NCBI RefSeq assembly: GCF_027596085.1
Contig: NC_072462.1
Span: 22,171,112-22,235,111 of the forward strand
Direction: 5' to 3'
From: Anoplopoma fimbria
Taxonomy: Eukaryota; Chordata; Actinopteri; Perciformes; Anoplopomatidae
DNA length: 64,000 bases
Part shown: piece by piece, positions 49,961 through 63,925 of the stretch
Layout of the letters: each line of letters starts with the position of its first letter
How positions within the stretch are numbered: position 1 is the first letter of the stretch
Notes under the pieces: model-generated
Seen by the model: the letters and a program-made list of their open reading frames with translations, nothing else
Told to the model about the DNA's origin: nothing
Databases searched by the model: none
Translations under genes and position numbers: made by a program

Positions 49961-51932
49961 GAGAAAGTAATGGGAGGGATGATAACTGATGTGCTGTGCT
50001 TTATGGATTGAAAGTGATTATGTAATTCAGTCGCAGGATCATTTGGGGGTGAACTTCTCATACATCTAAACGAACAGGATTTGAACCCCTATTTGTGACA
50101 TTTTTTTTGCGGACCTTAAATTAAATCGTGAATAAATTCAACACGACAAAAGTAAGAAAGAAAGCAAGAAAATTGTCAATATTTTGGATGAATTTGATTT
50201 GATTATTCAACAATAAATAGAGGGAATTCTGTATGTGAATGTTTTTTTGTGTAACTGTTGATCCCTCTTTATTTTTTTTTGTAAAGAGCAAGAAAAGTGA
50301 TACAGGAACGAGAATCATAAAGGAACCCAAAGAAGATTAATAACATTAGCACAGTTTGATTGTTCATTTAGTCTCACTTTCTGAGAAATGTTTACCATTG
50401 GGTACATTCCCTACATACATGTTATTATAAATGCATTTCCAGCCCTTCATGAGGCCACATGTGTATCGTACCAACGGCTGGATTAACCTGCTGCACACAC
50501 TTCTGTACTATATGCCCATATTTTCTATGCTATGGCATATGCCATATTTGTCTGGGGTCATTTTATTCAACACAAAGGGACTTTTAAATATGCAACAAGT
50601 AAGAATTGTAAGAGAAATTCCTCTGATCATGTACAATGTAATCATGTTAACTTCCCCAAAGTTTGATGATGCTGAATCTGATAAGTAACCTTTGACTGAA
50701 AGAATCCTGGCCTGATTACTAAACTAAGTAATTGATTCCCACCTGGATGTCATCAGAAGATGATCAGAAGGCCAATCAACCCTTTGTCTTTTGAACAAAG
50801 ACATGCAAGTTACTAACTAGAGTAATAACTAATGTGCAGTGCATTGCTGCATTGTGGGACAAAATATCCGTGAACAATGAATTTGAGTAATGCATGCAGG
50901 CATTTTTCAAGTAACACACTTAATACTCATAACAGAAAATGAATAAGCATGAAAATGTCTCACAGTACTTCCCATGGTTCATACCCTTCCCATGCTCTAC
51001 ACATACTTCCTGTCTCTGAAAGTGTTTCCTGTTCCTGCCTGTACTTCCTGTCTGAATGTGCAACATCAAAAGTTTAGAAAAAAGGCATACTGTCTTTGCA
51101 TAAAGTTTACATCATGGAGCTTTAATAATTTGCATTTAGCAGCAAACTAAAAAAAAATACAACAAACACACATGAGACATTAGTTCTCTCTCCTATCTCA
51201 ATCTATTCATGTCATCATGTCACCCGGCTGCTAATATTCCTGGTAGATGTTCAGAGACAGATGTTTCCATGACAACAGACAAACACCACGGTTGCCAAGT
51301 TACTGCCTGTATCCATGGAAATCTGGTATGCGGTGGCATCTGATCTGGTCTACAGAATCCCTTGTTTTTTGTTTTTTTGTATACTCGTGTAGCAAAAGCA
51401 GCTTGAATACTGAGTCATGTTGACACTGCGAGGCTGAAAGCGAGAGGATCGTATGTCAGGAGGTAACAGGATAAGATGTTTATGCCATATGTCAGATGCA
51501 CTGAGCATCAGACGGAGGTTAATCCATGCCAGTGATGATGAGACATAACCCATTCATGTCTTTTCTGCCTGCGAATGTTGTTCTTTATATGGGTTATTGT
51601 TTTAAACGACATCTCACTCATTATTCTTAGAGTGCTACATACACGGCTCTGGTCTGTTGTGACTGGTGAATTATGATTTGTTTAAATATACAGTTATGGT
51701 GAGACAGAACTAAACCAGTGGCTCCACCTGGTGGACAAGTTTCAATAGTCAATTGTCAATGTAACAATACTGCAGAGGGTTTGTCCAGATGATTGACTGT
51801 ATAAGTTATTTAGCTGGAAATCAGATATATAATTGTCTTATAGATGCAATAAAAAGACAGAAATAGCAACTGTGTAATACTCACTCACCCAAATCTTGTG
51901 ATATATAATTTGGGCATCCCAAATGAGGCTTC

Positions 51933-51934
<2 letters not shown>

Positions 51935-51989
<55 letters not shown>
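51935..51989. repeat. (TA)n microsatellite
   Basis: About 27 TA units. Confidence 0.97.
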
Positions 51990-51990
<1 letters not shown>

Positions 51991-52124
51991 CAATATTATC
52001 ATATTGATTTATTGCCCAAATAGAAGCCAAATATATTTTTTTAATTTTAATGTTACGCACCAGCTTGGACAAATTTTAAGATTCAAGAATCAAGATTTGT
52101 TATCATAGCTATCAGGATGATACA

Positions 52125-52326
52125 CAGATTTGTTTTAGCCCTCTTACCTAATGATTCTTGTCCCCTAAAATCTTTTTGTCAATGCACTGACCAAATTAAC
52201 AGCTGAATGTCTCAAAATGAAGTAGTATTATTTGGGGAAAATGAGGAGAGACACTCATCTTCATTCAAAATAAAATAAAGCAAAGACCATACTGAGAGGG
52301 CTTATGTCAAAACATGATTTAGAAAA
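52125..52326 (+). repeat. 202-bp exact duplicate, copy 2
   Basis: Identical to 44145-44346 in the same orientation; see that entry. Confidence 0.95.
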
Positions 52327-53015
52327 ACTTGTTCATGCTTTCATTTCAAGCAACGAAATGCATCAAATCTGATTGGCTTGTTGAATCAACATATTTTCTG
52401 TTCAAGCCACCCATAAAAAAACTGACTGGGATGTGTTATTTCACAGACATTGAACAAGTCATTTGTTTTATTATATGTCCCCTTTAAGTCCTTAAGCTGG
52501 CTTGCTTGACTTTAAAACACCCCTACTGTTAATAAATCACTAAATAGGGCAGAACCTAAATACCTCTCAGATATGTTTCAGCAGTACTGGACCTCTCAGA
52601 TCAATAACTACTGTCAGAACTAAACAGGGTGAAGCAGCTTTAAGCTGCATCTAATGAATCAACTTCCTGGTTGTATTTAAGGTGCTCCAACTGTTGCCAG
52701 CTTCAATCATAGACCTAAAACCCAACTGCTCTCAGATGCTTTTTGTCAACTGGTCAAATGCACTTCTTTTAGCTGATCGAATGCACTCTTCCTTTTTAAT
52801 CTTTTATTTTCATGTGATCTTTTAACTGTTTCATTTTTGTGTCCTATGGCTCTTTAACTGCTGATTTGCAAATCCAAAGCTTTTAACAGAAAAGTACTAT
52901 ATCAAAAATGTTGCCTTTTCTTTACATTTTATTTTGTAATCAGATATTTTGCAAACAAACAAACAATCAAGACAAACGAGACCGACACGCTTAAAGCATA
53001 GCACCGTGTGTGTTT

Positions 53016-53021
53016 TTATTT
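53016..53021 (-). terminator. glul: Candidate glul polyadenylation signal AATAAA
   Basis: TTTATT on plus reads AATAAA on minus, about 420 bp beyond the stop codon. It would give a 3'UTR of about 430 nt, which includes the repeat fragment at 53061-53184. Confidence 0.45.
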
Positions 53022-53060
53022 CACCAACAGTAACACATGTAACACAAGTTATAGGCGACA

Positions 53061-53184
53061 ATGAGGGAAGGACAGAGGATGTCGCATGTGTACAGATTGT
53101 AAAGCCCTCTGAGGCAAATTTGTAATTTGTGATTCTGGGCTATACAAAATAAACTGAATTGAATTGAATTGAATTGAATTGAAT
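53061..53184 (+). repeat. 3' end of the dispersed repeat, single-unit copy
   Basis: Carries one GGACAGAGGATGT unit followed by GCATGTGTACAGATTGTAAA, the 'ctctgaggcaaatttgtaat' end and (GAATT)n. It is a short form of the element at 46248-49960 and lies in the probable glul 3'UTR. Confidence 0.75.
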
Positions 53185-53441
53185 GACTCATACTAATGCT
53201 GCATAATAAGCATGTTGGCGACGAAAAAAAGATAAAAGTGTAATTTACTGTTCTGACAGAACTGAACAAAATATTTAAGTATTGTCTTATTTCCACGGAC
53301 ATTAACGGTACTGACTGTGTACATGGAAATAAATCTAAACTTAGATAAATAATAAAGAAACAAAATAAATACAAAATACCAAGATAAACTGAGAGTCAGA
53401 TTTGTATTTCTACATTTTACTACACAGTAGGCACCTTTCCA

Positions 53442-53751
53442 CTACTTGCTCTCTTCTGTGTCTTCTGAGTCAAGCAGACAGGTGGTTGTGATGGCCTTCG
53501 TCACGGCGTACGGGTCGCAATTCGCCGCAGGCCTACGGTCCTCGAAGTAGCCTTTCTGCTCCTGGCCCACCTGGCGAGGGATGCGTATGCTGGCGCCCCG
53601 GTTGGCCACTCCGGCAGAGAAGTCGTCGATGCTCGAGGTCTCATGGATACCCGTGAGACGCCTCTTGTTGTCCTTCCCTCCATTCGGGTCATACACTCGA
53701 ATGTGCTCGGCGTGTTTTTTGCCCAGCTTCTCGATGGCCTGCTCAATGTAT
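53442..53751 (-). CDS. glul: glul coding exon 6 (terminal)
   Basis: Residues 269-371: [69 protein letters not shown], and stop TAG at 53442-53444. The acceptor is atgacag. Confidence 0.97.
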
Positions 53752-56700
53752 CTGTCATCAGAGGAAGAAGGGGACATTTGAGATACAACTGAGGATTTTC
53801 ACAATCGTGGAGAAAAGAAAAATTGTTGCTGTGCCTTGTCATCATTTTGTTCCTGTCAATAAAACCCCACACAATCTGCTTAATCCTGTTATTTCTCTCT
53901 TAGAGGCAGCAGAAACAAGCTGTGAACACCGTATTTAAGTTGGTGTTGAGCAACTTAGCAAACAGTTGCTTGTTTGCGCGCCCCAGCAGACAAAGCAACA
54001 TTGATATTCACTTGGAGTCATGTTTTTGGTCACCTGATGAATAAAAGTCCTATATTTACTCTCTTTGAGCTCCGTATTTGGTCTCCACCAACTCCTGAGA
54101 GAACTATTACGGTCTTTATCTGCTAAATGCTCCGCTATGTTCACCAGCAGATTGCTAACTTTGTTTGTCTGCCCATTGGTATGGAGAGGTAGTGTACAGT
54201 TGGTTTTTAAAGCTTTTTATTGTAAAATAGCTGCCTGCTACACCGAGAAACAATGCCAATGAGAGCAGTGACATTGAAACAAAACAGTACAATTGGGTTC
54301 CAGTAAACCGAAACGGTGAGCTGAAAGTTGCTCCATAGAGCTGAGGGGAAATGTAGAATTGGGTGATAGATCTGTGGGTTTGACACAAGGAGCGAAACCT
54401 TTCACATAAATATGATCTTATCTTGATGTAAAAATATTAAGCCGCTTTATGTTACAGAATTTTACAAAAACTCAATTTACTTAAGTCACAGAAACACTTA
54501 GACTCATAGCCTATACTCCTATACTGTTCAATTCAGGAATTATCTAAAAAAATAAAGCCATTGTGTGAAACTTCAGAGAAATATCAATAGTGTGTGTGTC
54601 GATGTCAAATGTTAATCTGGGGTAAAATGTTTTTGGCGCGTGACCGAAAATGGTCAAAATAAGGACACAAAAAGTGTTATTTAAGACAACATTTAAAAAA
54701 AAGCTATTTAATAGAACCATTTAATCAAATCAGTTAAATAATTAATTTGTGATCATACTAACACAATTAGATGTTTTGCAACTATGAGTGACACTCTTTA
54801 CCCAAACATTGATCTTTCTAGATCAACTTTGGTCTGAAAAACAGAGCTTGAATAATTTATGACATCCTTTTAAAACTCCATCTGCAAAAATAAAAAATGT
54901 TTTCACTGGAAATGTACGGTGGGCAAACTACTTAAATATGAGCGGGAATTAATTTAGAGAAAATTCCTTTGTTTTTATGAAGGCTTTACCATTTCACTAA
55001 GTTAATTAATGCATACGTTACTCTTGTTACTTGTTAAGTTTCAAAATAAATGTTTACTCACTGCAGTCCTTCTTCTTCTCTCATCTGCTTGGTGCTGACG
55101 TTGGTGTGGCAACCAGCACCGTTCCAGTTGCCCTTCATTGGTTTGGGGTCCAGTGATGCAACAACCCCAAAATCTTCACTCACACGATGCAGCAGGAAGC
55201 GTGAGATCCACAGGTGGTCGCCCATCTCAATACCCTCACAGGGTCCCACCTGGAACTCCCACTGAAGTTAGAAGAAGCAGAGCCAAAGAATAAGTGTCAA
55301 ACAACAATAAAATGAGAACAATCATTAGAGTTGTAGGCATTCTTGGGCCAACGAGAAAGCAACTGTTCATTAGAATAACGGTGACACTTACCTGAGATGG
55401 CATTACTTCAGCATTGGTGCCATAGATTTTGACCCCTGCATAGAGGCAGGCCTTGTAGTGGCACTCCACAATGTCCCGTCCATAAACGCGGTCGGCCCCC
55501 ACGCCGCAGTAGAAGGGTCCTTAAAGTGGGTAACATGATCGTAGGAGTTACTTGGTAGCACTTTATAATAAGACAAACTATATTAAGGGTTTATGACTTG
55601 AAATGAATGGCTTTATTAATGATTAATAAAAAACTCTGTGTTCCACGTTTGTAAAATAAAATCCTTGGCTCATCCAGCATAGTTTACTTTTTCTTGCTCT
55701 TTAATTCATCAGGAAGACCTGATTAGTAATAAACAATTTGGAAGGAGTTGCTAGGTTGTGAGAAATTCCAGATTTATGAGCAGGATCATGGGCTGACAAG
55801 CGTCCACACCAAAATATATTTATTACATTTTAAATATTTAGCCTTTACATGTAACTGCAGACTTGACCTTTTAGGCTACTGCTCCATTAATGGGACAGTG
55901 TGTAGGATTTGGTACCATCTAGCCGAGAGCTTGCAGATTGCAACCAACTGAATACCACTCCACTCGCTCCTCCCTTTCCAAGACTATGTTAACGTGAGTG
56001 CAAAACCTACTGACTTCCAGTGCTCCTTAAGTTTCACAAGAATGTCAGAAAACTACAGTAGCCTTCAGTTAATGTAAAAACATGAAAGACTCTCTCTAGA
56101 GCCAGTGTTTGTTTTTTCTGTTCTGGGCAACTGTATGTAAACTTGGTGGTGCAACATGGTGGACTACGTGAAGAGGACCTGCTCCCTATGTAGATATGAA
56201 GATCTCATTCTAACTTAACAAAAACACAACAACACTTTGTTTCAGGTGATTATACACGAATGAAAACAGTTATGACTATTATATGCCATCGCTGCAAATA
56301 AATCCCCCAAAATGCTACAAACTGGTACTTTAAGTAAATACTATCAACTATCAACTTACAAAGCATTTATGAAGTATGCCTTATTAAACAGATCCTTTTC
56401 CCCAATACTTCTTCCACATGAATGTAGTGGACAAAGGGGAAAAAATGATGGCTTATTCACCTTGGGGTTGTGGGAATCCATTCGCGGGCCAACTGTAAGG
56501 ATGTCCGTTTATTCCTAACAGCGTGTACTCCTGCTCCATGCCGAACCATATGCAGTGCTCTTTAGCCTCCTCCATCACTTTGTTGCAGCTCACTCGATGG
56601 TTGGTTTCTAGATGAAAAAGAACAGCAGTGAGAAGTAAGTACAACTGAACTTTACTGAACAGAATTCCAACCATAAAACATGAACAGGTATGTGATAAAT

Positions 56701-57945
56701 GTACCTGCAGGCAAGCGGTTGTATTTGAGGACCTCACAGAGGACCAGTTTGTTGGGGTCCAGGGTGAACGGATCCCTGAACATGCGGACTGGGACGAGGT
56801 ACATGTCGCTGTTGGAGCCTTCAGCCTGATACGTGCTAGAGCCATCAAAGTTCCACTCGGGAACATCTGCCAAGACAAATTAACCCAAAACATCTGAATC
56901 AAAACATCTCTTCTAAATTTAACTCAGCTGTGAAACCTGTCAGGCTCAGTGAATATTTCAGCCATGATGTCACCTGGACAAATTCCCCATACCTTGTTGG
57001 TAAGTACACGATTAGCAGAGGAATCTCTTACTTAACCAAAAGTAGAAACACAACAGTACAAAATGAACTAAATTACATCCCATTACAGTCCTTCACAAGT
57101 TATGAGTCTAGGCTGTTTGTATGCTCTCAGATCAGTTGAAGAAGGAAAGAAAGGATGAATAAATAAATAAAATATATTTTATATATTTTTTTTTATATTT
57201 TTTCTCAGACGAACAAAATAAATGCCCTTTCTTCATAACTTGTCAAATTGAATTATTGACAGTTAGTTCTTTCTGACATTGACCACATCCAAACAGGCAG
57301 TTGAGCAGTGACAAATATTTGTTCTCCAGCTTTGCCTTAGGCATATCAATGAGGTTATAATGAAATGCTTTGTTTTGTGTGCAATGTAGGTATGCAAGCA
57401 TCTCTTCCATGGAGTCTCCGCCTGACAACAGAGCAGTGTACTTATGTTCATATTTGCATCATCCCTTCATCAAATCAAGTGCCTTAATCATTCTGCAATC
57501 TATTTACATACACCAGTAATCACTGAATTTAGTGTCACATATTTTCTCTCATTTGCAGAGACGTGCAGCTTAAATAAAGTTATTCATAATTTATGTAACA
57601 GCAGACTCAATAGCTTTACCTCTTGAACAAACTAACTCCATGCATATTTGACCTTTATCTTGTCGTAAAAAGTGTAAGAAGTTTAGAATTAAAGGGTGAA
57701 AAATAGATGTAAGTAAAATATGCACTTAAAGGACAACCATACCAAAAGTAACAAAACACAAAAAGAGGGCATTTACCGTCTATGCTGTTTGGCTCATTGT
57801 CCAGGGTTCGAGTCTTGTTGCGGAGACCCTCCCCGGTGCCGTCGATCCAGATGTAGGTGACCTGGCACTTCCCACCCTGCGGCAGGTTCATGTACTGCTG
57901 CCGCACCGCCTTGTTGAGGTTGGAGCTGAGCGAAACTGATGCCAT
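53442..57945 (-). CDS. glul: Glutamine synthetase (whole gene, 6 coding exons)
   Basis: Type II glutamine synthetase: ATP-dependent condensation of ammonia with glutamate to glutamine in cytosol (some fish also use a mitochondrial form). It serves ammonia and glutamate detoxification. Coding exons on minus are 57777-57945, 56705-56866, 56461-56607, 55392-55519, 55062-55261 and 53442-53751. They give 1116 nt, 371 aa plus TAG (human 373). Visible are the beta-grasp part with [12 protein letters not shown] (31-42) and WNFDGSST (61-68), the metal-binding FGMEQEY (E135, E137), the [18 protein letters not shown] region, [10 protein letters not shown] (247-256), the flap region [18 protein letters not shown], and FEDRR with E339. 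These match human numbering shifted by +1, so the catalytic set looks intact. The C-terminal tail after TCLL (DSEDTEESK) differs from mammals. All introns are GT-AG and the phases agree. Which teleost paralogue (glula/b/c) is undecided. Confidence 0.97.
53752..55061 (-). other. glul: glul intron 5
   Basis: AT-rich intron; no repeat or gene recognised. Confidence 0.7.
55062..55261 (-). CDS. glul: glul coding exon 5
   Basis: Residues 203-269: [48 protein letters not shown]. The acceptor is cttcag and the donor gtgagt. Confidence 0.97.
55392..55519 (-). CDS. glul: glul coding exon 4
   Basis: Residues 160-202: [20 protein letters not shown] and [19 protein letters not shown], ending MPSQ. It is 128 nt with donor gtaagt. 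Confidence 0.97.
55889..56333. mobile_element. MITE-like element in glul intron 3
   Basis: Imperfect terminal inverted repeats: GGGACAGTGTGTAGGATTTG at the low end, and the reverse of CAAAATGCTACAAACTGGTA near 56308-56327. Inner phrases ('tgcagattgcaaccaactga', 'aggacctgctccctatgtag') are familiar from a common percomorph non-autonomous DNA element. It has no coding capacity. Confidence 0.7.
56461..56607 (-). CDS. glul: glul coding exon 3
   Basis: Residues 111-160: [49 protein letters not shown]. It contains metal ligands E135 and E137. The donor is gtgaat. Confidence 0.97.
56705..56866 (-). CDS. glul: glul coding exon 2
   Basis: Residues 57-111: [54 protein letters not shown]. It is 162 nt with donor gtacat. 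Confidence 0.97.
56867..57776 (-). other. glul: glul intron 1 of the coding region
   Basis: AT-rich sequence with nothing recognised beyond the flanking splice sites. Confidence 0.7.
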
Positions 57946-57951
57946 GCTCGC
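57777..57951 (-). CDS. glul: glul coding exon 1 (with 6 nt of 5'UTR)
   Basis: The ATG at 57943-57945 opens [20 protein letters not shown], which matches the family N-terminus. The exon starts after acceptor cctcttaaag at 57952, leaving GCGAGC before the ATG. An upstream in-frame ATG (57967-57969) would lie in the intron and is not used in the spliced form. Confidence 0.95.
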
Positions 57952-59309
57952 CTTTAAGAGGAGAGACATTATGTGACATGTTAGCTCTGGTGTTAATGGT
58001 TCGCCATTAGTTCCTACACTTGGTTAGCCACTTCTTAAATGTCGCCAGGCCAACATTTGCTGTAATTTAACAAGCTAAAATAAGTTTTCCTTTCTTCCTT
58101 CTCTCCTTTACTATTGGTTCATGATTATGTTGTGGCCCCTGGAGCAACTAAACTGGATTTATGTTTGCTTTGGACCTGCAGGACTTGAAACATTTCACTC
58201 ACAAAAAGCAAAACACAAAAACATCTTATTGACAACTGAATAAAAACTCATCGAACACTGAGAACAGCAGTGAATGTTGTCGTACAACTGTGCACTAATA
58301 TGAACTGACACCAAATCGGTCTCCTGATTTCTTTATCAAGGACAATTACTATGAATTGAAATAGAATAGAGTAGGAAAAACAAAATGTTTGCAAGATTTT
58401 TACGTCTGGTCTCTGACTCTCGCCATCTTTACGTCGTACTTCGTTGTACAGAACGTGGGAATTAAATTTGACTTCTGTGCTCTGTGCCAGTAAAATGAAA
58501 GTAGGTAAAACATACTACACTACAACTGTATTATTTACTTAAAAAAACAAATCTACACACAACTCTGTATTTTCTATTTACACCTTATCAATCATGAGTG
58601 ATTTTATTTAATTCTGTTTAACAAAATGTGTGAACCATGTATTAACTGAATCCAGTTGTGGATAAAGAATATAATCAAATCATATTGTAATAATATGCTT
58701 TTTTAAAGTTTCCAGTTGAACAGTATACTTTTAAAGATTACATATAACATTACATTATATTTACACTATACGCTTCAAACAAGTCAGAAAACTTTTCCAC
58801 AGAAAATGGTTGGTTCAAGCAGCAAGAGTTGTGGCGGCTGTGGCGTAGTGGAGAGCAAGGTAGTTCTCCAATCAGAGGGTCGGTGGTTCGATACCCGGCT
58901 TCGGCAGTCGATGTGTCCTTGGGCAAGACACTTAACCCCAAGTTGCTCCTGAAGGCCATCGGTGTGGACTGGATGATGAATGTTAGTTAGAGTCTGATGG
59001 TGGCACCTTGATGGTAGCCTGTCATCAGTGTGTGAATGGGTGAATGATATGTAACATACTACTGACTGTAAGTCGCTTTGGAGAAAAGCGTCTGCTAAAT
59101 GACTGTGATGTAATGTATCACAGAGACAAAGCAAAGTTGTCCAACAAGTTGTATGAGACTCTGCATCACTCTTTTTTTTACATGAATAGCAAAAAAAGGA
59201 TATTTGATTAGTGAACTCAAAATTATGAGAGCTGTATTCATCAGATTACACAACGCTGCTTAACAAAGCTAATTAAATACAATACACATAGACGAAGATT
59301 TAGACTTAC
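57952..59309 (-). other. glul: glul 5'UTR intron
   Basis: Probable intron between the 5'UTR exon and the ATG exon. It contains the SINE at 58833-59118. Confidence 0.55.
58833..59118 (+). mobile_element. tRNA-derived SINE (young copy)
   Basis: A box TGGCGTAGTGG, B box GGTTCGATACC, central GTGTCCTTGGGCAAGACACT, and tail GTAAGTCGCTTTGGAGAAAA then GCGTCTGCTAAATGACTG and TAATG. It is nearly identical to 6659-6945 in opposite orientation. Confidence 0.9.
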
Positions 59310-59368
59310 TGTGTTACAGGTGACTTCAGCTGTAGACAAGCGAGGACTTCAGGCCAACTCAGAGTGTG
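59310..59368 (-). other. glul: Probable glul 5'UTR exon
   Basis: A strong donor gtaagtc (59303-59309) follows a non-coding exon. A TATA-like TTAAATA on minus (59391-59397) would place the start near 59363-59368. The extent of the 5' end is estimated. Confidence 0.5.
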
Positions 59369-59390
59369 ACGTGCCTAAACCGGCTCGCAG

Positions 59391-59397
59391 TATTTAA
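59391..59397 (-). promoter_or_regulatory. glul: TATA-like element of glul
   Basis: TTAAATA on the minus strand, about 30 bp before the estimated transcription start, within GC-richer flanks. Confidence 0.4.
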
Positions 59398-60394
59398 CTG
59401 CAGTGCAAATACCACGCTGATGACACAGCCTCACGTGTCCTTTACGCAACATGACACTGCACTAGGTATGTGTGTTTATGTGTGTCTGATTTATATTTCC
59501 ATTACATGCAACATGATGTTTCCATTAGACAAAATCAGATCCATCATGCCTTTGGCTTAAAAAACTGAAACCTTACTACTTCTCTTCTGTGGTGAAAAAA
59601 ACTACTCAAGCGGTAAATTGCATCTATTCAGTGTATTGTCAGCACGTTAAAAAATATTTTAATTAACCTCCCAAGTCAAAATCAAGCCATTCTGCCTCCT
59701 ACATATTAAGACAAACAACAAATCAGACAAATCATTGCACAGGTATAGCTGAAGCGGACATAAACTCCACTGGGAAATAATAAACACCCACCTGCTCCAG
59801 AGAGGACATCTGCTGATAGTGTCTGACTGCTGTTTGCTGAGCTGAGAGTCTTGCAGCTCAGTGAACACAATTAGAGACTAGAAGCTGCTCATATGTTCAG
59901 TTTCCGTCAGGTTAGCTGTCCTTAGATCAGAGGGCGGAAATTCGACAACTCCTACAGAAACAGGAACAGTCACATGGGACACCATGGTGGTGGTGGGCAG
60001 TGTCTGTTTGGTGATGGTTTACGCCGAAAACACACCAGAGAAGCAGCCAAGTGGTTAAGGTTAGGTTAGGTCTTTGAAATGTGCATCTCGTTAGATGGTG
60101 TGTTTGAGTGTTTGATTTGTGCACAGAGCTGGCCAAAGACACAAGCTGCACAAAGGGCCATGGTTCCACTAATGGCCCCCAAAACAACAAAATTGCAAAG
60201 TGCTTTATTGTCAAAAGGAATGTAAACATTTTAAGATGCAACAATAAAGACCATGTTCTGATTGGACAATTGTGAATTTTCCGGGTCTTATGGGTTTCGA
60301 AAAATGTGGCACACAAACACCCCTTCAGGACGAATTGGTATAATTTTGGTGATCCTCTGACTTTTCATACTATGTTTCTTGCTAATCGCTTTTT

Positions 60395-60560
60395 CAATGT
60401 CATGCTAACACGCTACACTGATTGGTAGAACATGGTAAGCCTGTTAGCATTGTCCTTGTGAGTACAGTGTTCTAGCGTGCTGGCATTGTCCTTTAGCTAA
60501 AAGCACATCTCACAATGCATTAGCATGACTTCAGACTCTTGAGCTTGGTTTTGATACATC
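60395..60560. repeat. Dispersed repeat fragment
   Basis: 'atgctaacacgctacact', 'ctgttagcattgtccttgtg' and 'cacaatgcattagcatga' place it in the same family type as 17860-18250. Confidence 0.45.
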
Positions 60561-60820
60561 TTGTAACTATTGTCTCATTGTGTCACTTTTTGTGAATCCA
60601 CCATTTCATGTAATGATATTTATAATGTGATATTATTAATGTTTTATGTTTATTTGATTTTGATTTGATGGTCAACAAAGTACATGGAGGAGTAAGTCAT
60701 CCTTTTAATGTATGTGTAGGTCTAATTTTCCCTGTGCTGTGGATGATGCATGATGGGCATAGTTTTCAATGTAGCTGCATGCACATATGACATATGGCAT
60801 GTCATAACTCCAGCTGAAAA

Positions 60821-60864
60821 TGTATTTCAGTGTAAGCATGTTTGTATTTCAGTGTAAGCATGTT
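60821..60864. repeat. 22-bp perfect tandem duplication
   Basis: TGTATTTCAGTGTAAGCATG plus TT, twice in a row. Confidence 0.95.
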
Positions 60865-61839
60865 TGCCAATACATACAATACAGATTTTACAACTGTAGG
60901 CCTATAGCCTTATTCAAATTTGGCATGATTAGCTCAGTTGGATTTCGAGTGGATTTTAAGTCTGCGTGCATTCGCACTCAACTGAAAGTTGAGGCCGTTT
61001 GACTGAATTAGGATTGTTCTTGAAGCTGAAGATGGATGTTTGAAAGGCCAACAGCTGATGTTCAAGCTAACAAAGGCTTCATGAGTTCATAGCGTGAGCA
61101 CAAAGTTCTATTTCTTCTTTTTCCTGTACGTGGGTGTTGTACAAGTTAATTAAGCTGAACATAACAACAGATCTTGCTTCGTAACATATCTGAGGATAGG
61201 AAAAACTGGCTCACCTGCGTGTACTGACAACGCCCTTGGTTCCCTCACTTTAATGACAGTGACCTAGAATATTTAACAACAGTTCGACTGAGTCATGTAG
61301 ACTGAAAAACTTCCCAAGCATCAAAATCTCCACAATTCAGGGAACAACTTACTTGATGCACAACATTCTTTGCATGCAGTTGTTTTTCTTGCTGTGCAAC
61401 TTTCTAGTTCGTATCACTGGTTAGTTTGCGGTAAATTGTAAAAAACAAAAACATATTCACTGATTAAAGGGTGTCTAGCTCAGCACTTTATGTGTAGAAG
61501 TGTGGAGATATCTTCCTATGGAACCTCTACGTCCGTAACAATACAATGCAGGGGAACGGAACAGTGTTTGTGCTGCTCAAAGCATAGAACAATTACTTAT
61601 GAGAAACATAATTCACAGACATTGACAGGTTTTATTAGGACTGTAAGACAGGAAGCTCACAAAGTGAAGTTGAGCATCAAAGCAATATGAAAAAGAAGTT
61701 TAACCATCTGCTGGATTCAGCTCCCAAAACTCACTTTTGGGGTGTTTGAAAAATTAGCAGAGACATATCGGCATAACTTGCAACCAATCGGAGAGCACAT
61801 TCTGCTGTTGCTGTTAGTTTGGCCTGGTTTTGCTGACAT

Positions 61840-61992
61840 TTAAGTTTCTATTTTCAACAAGTGTCCATGTCTGGCTCCTCTCTTTGTCAGGCTTTTCTCA
61901 CGATGCGTCCGCTCTTCCTCAGGTCCCTCCCTCCTCTGTCGGGCCTGACTGACTGGCTGCTTGTCCTCCAGGCTCCCTGACACACCTGGAGG
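61840..61992 (-). CDS. Candidate terminal exon of an unidentified gene
   Basis: After a good acceptor (cttcctcctcag) an open frame of 50 codons runs to TAA at 61840-61842. It is very polar and rich in Arg, Glu, Gln and Lys (QARQRREGPEEERTH, REKSLTKRGARHGHL). It joins in frame to the candidate exon at 63926-64000. No domain was recognised, and composition alone cannot prove coding. Confidence 0.3.
   Translation of the reverse strand, partial: PPGVSGSLEDKQPVSQARQRREGPEEERTHREKSLTKRGARHGHLLKIET

Positions 61993-63925
<1,933 letters not shown>

Larger units (their letters stand above)
49961..53015. other. Intergenic DNA between arrdc1 and glul
   Basis: Downstream of glul and upstream of arrdc1. 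It contains a TA array (51935-51989), the second exact 202-bp duplicate (52125-52326) and a possible CTCF-type word near 51723-51736 (CCACCTGGTGG). No gene was recognised. Confidence 0.65.
59369..61839. other. Upstream of glul, intergenic
   Basis: Holds a possible alternative glul first exon (59792-59809), a dispersed repeat fragment (60395-60560) and a 22-bp tandem duplication (60821-60864). No other gene was recognised. Confidence 0.6.

Noticed and set aside
50431..50688. 85-codon frame with a vague resemblance to the end of a LINE reverse transcriptase
   Set aside because: No catalytic motif and only loose similarity; could be a decayed fragment but not supportable.
57967..57969. Upstream in-frame ATG giving MSLLLKAS before the glutamine synthetase start
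   Set aside because: It sits in the polypyrimidine tract and intron before acceptor 57952; unspliced RNA only.
58833..58905. tRNA-like A and B boxes as a tRNA gene
   Set aside because: No plausible cloverleaf or anticodon stem, and the same head occurs in the other SINE copy; it is a SINE promoter.
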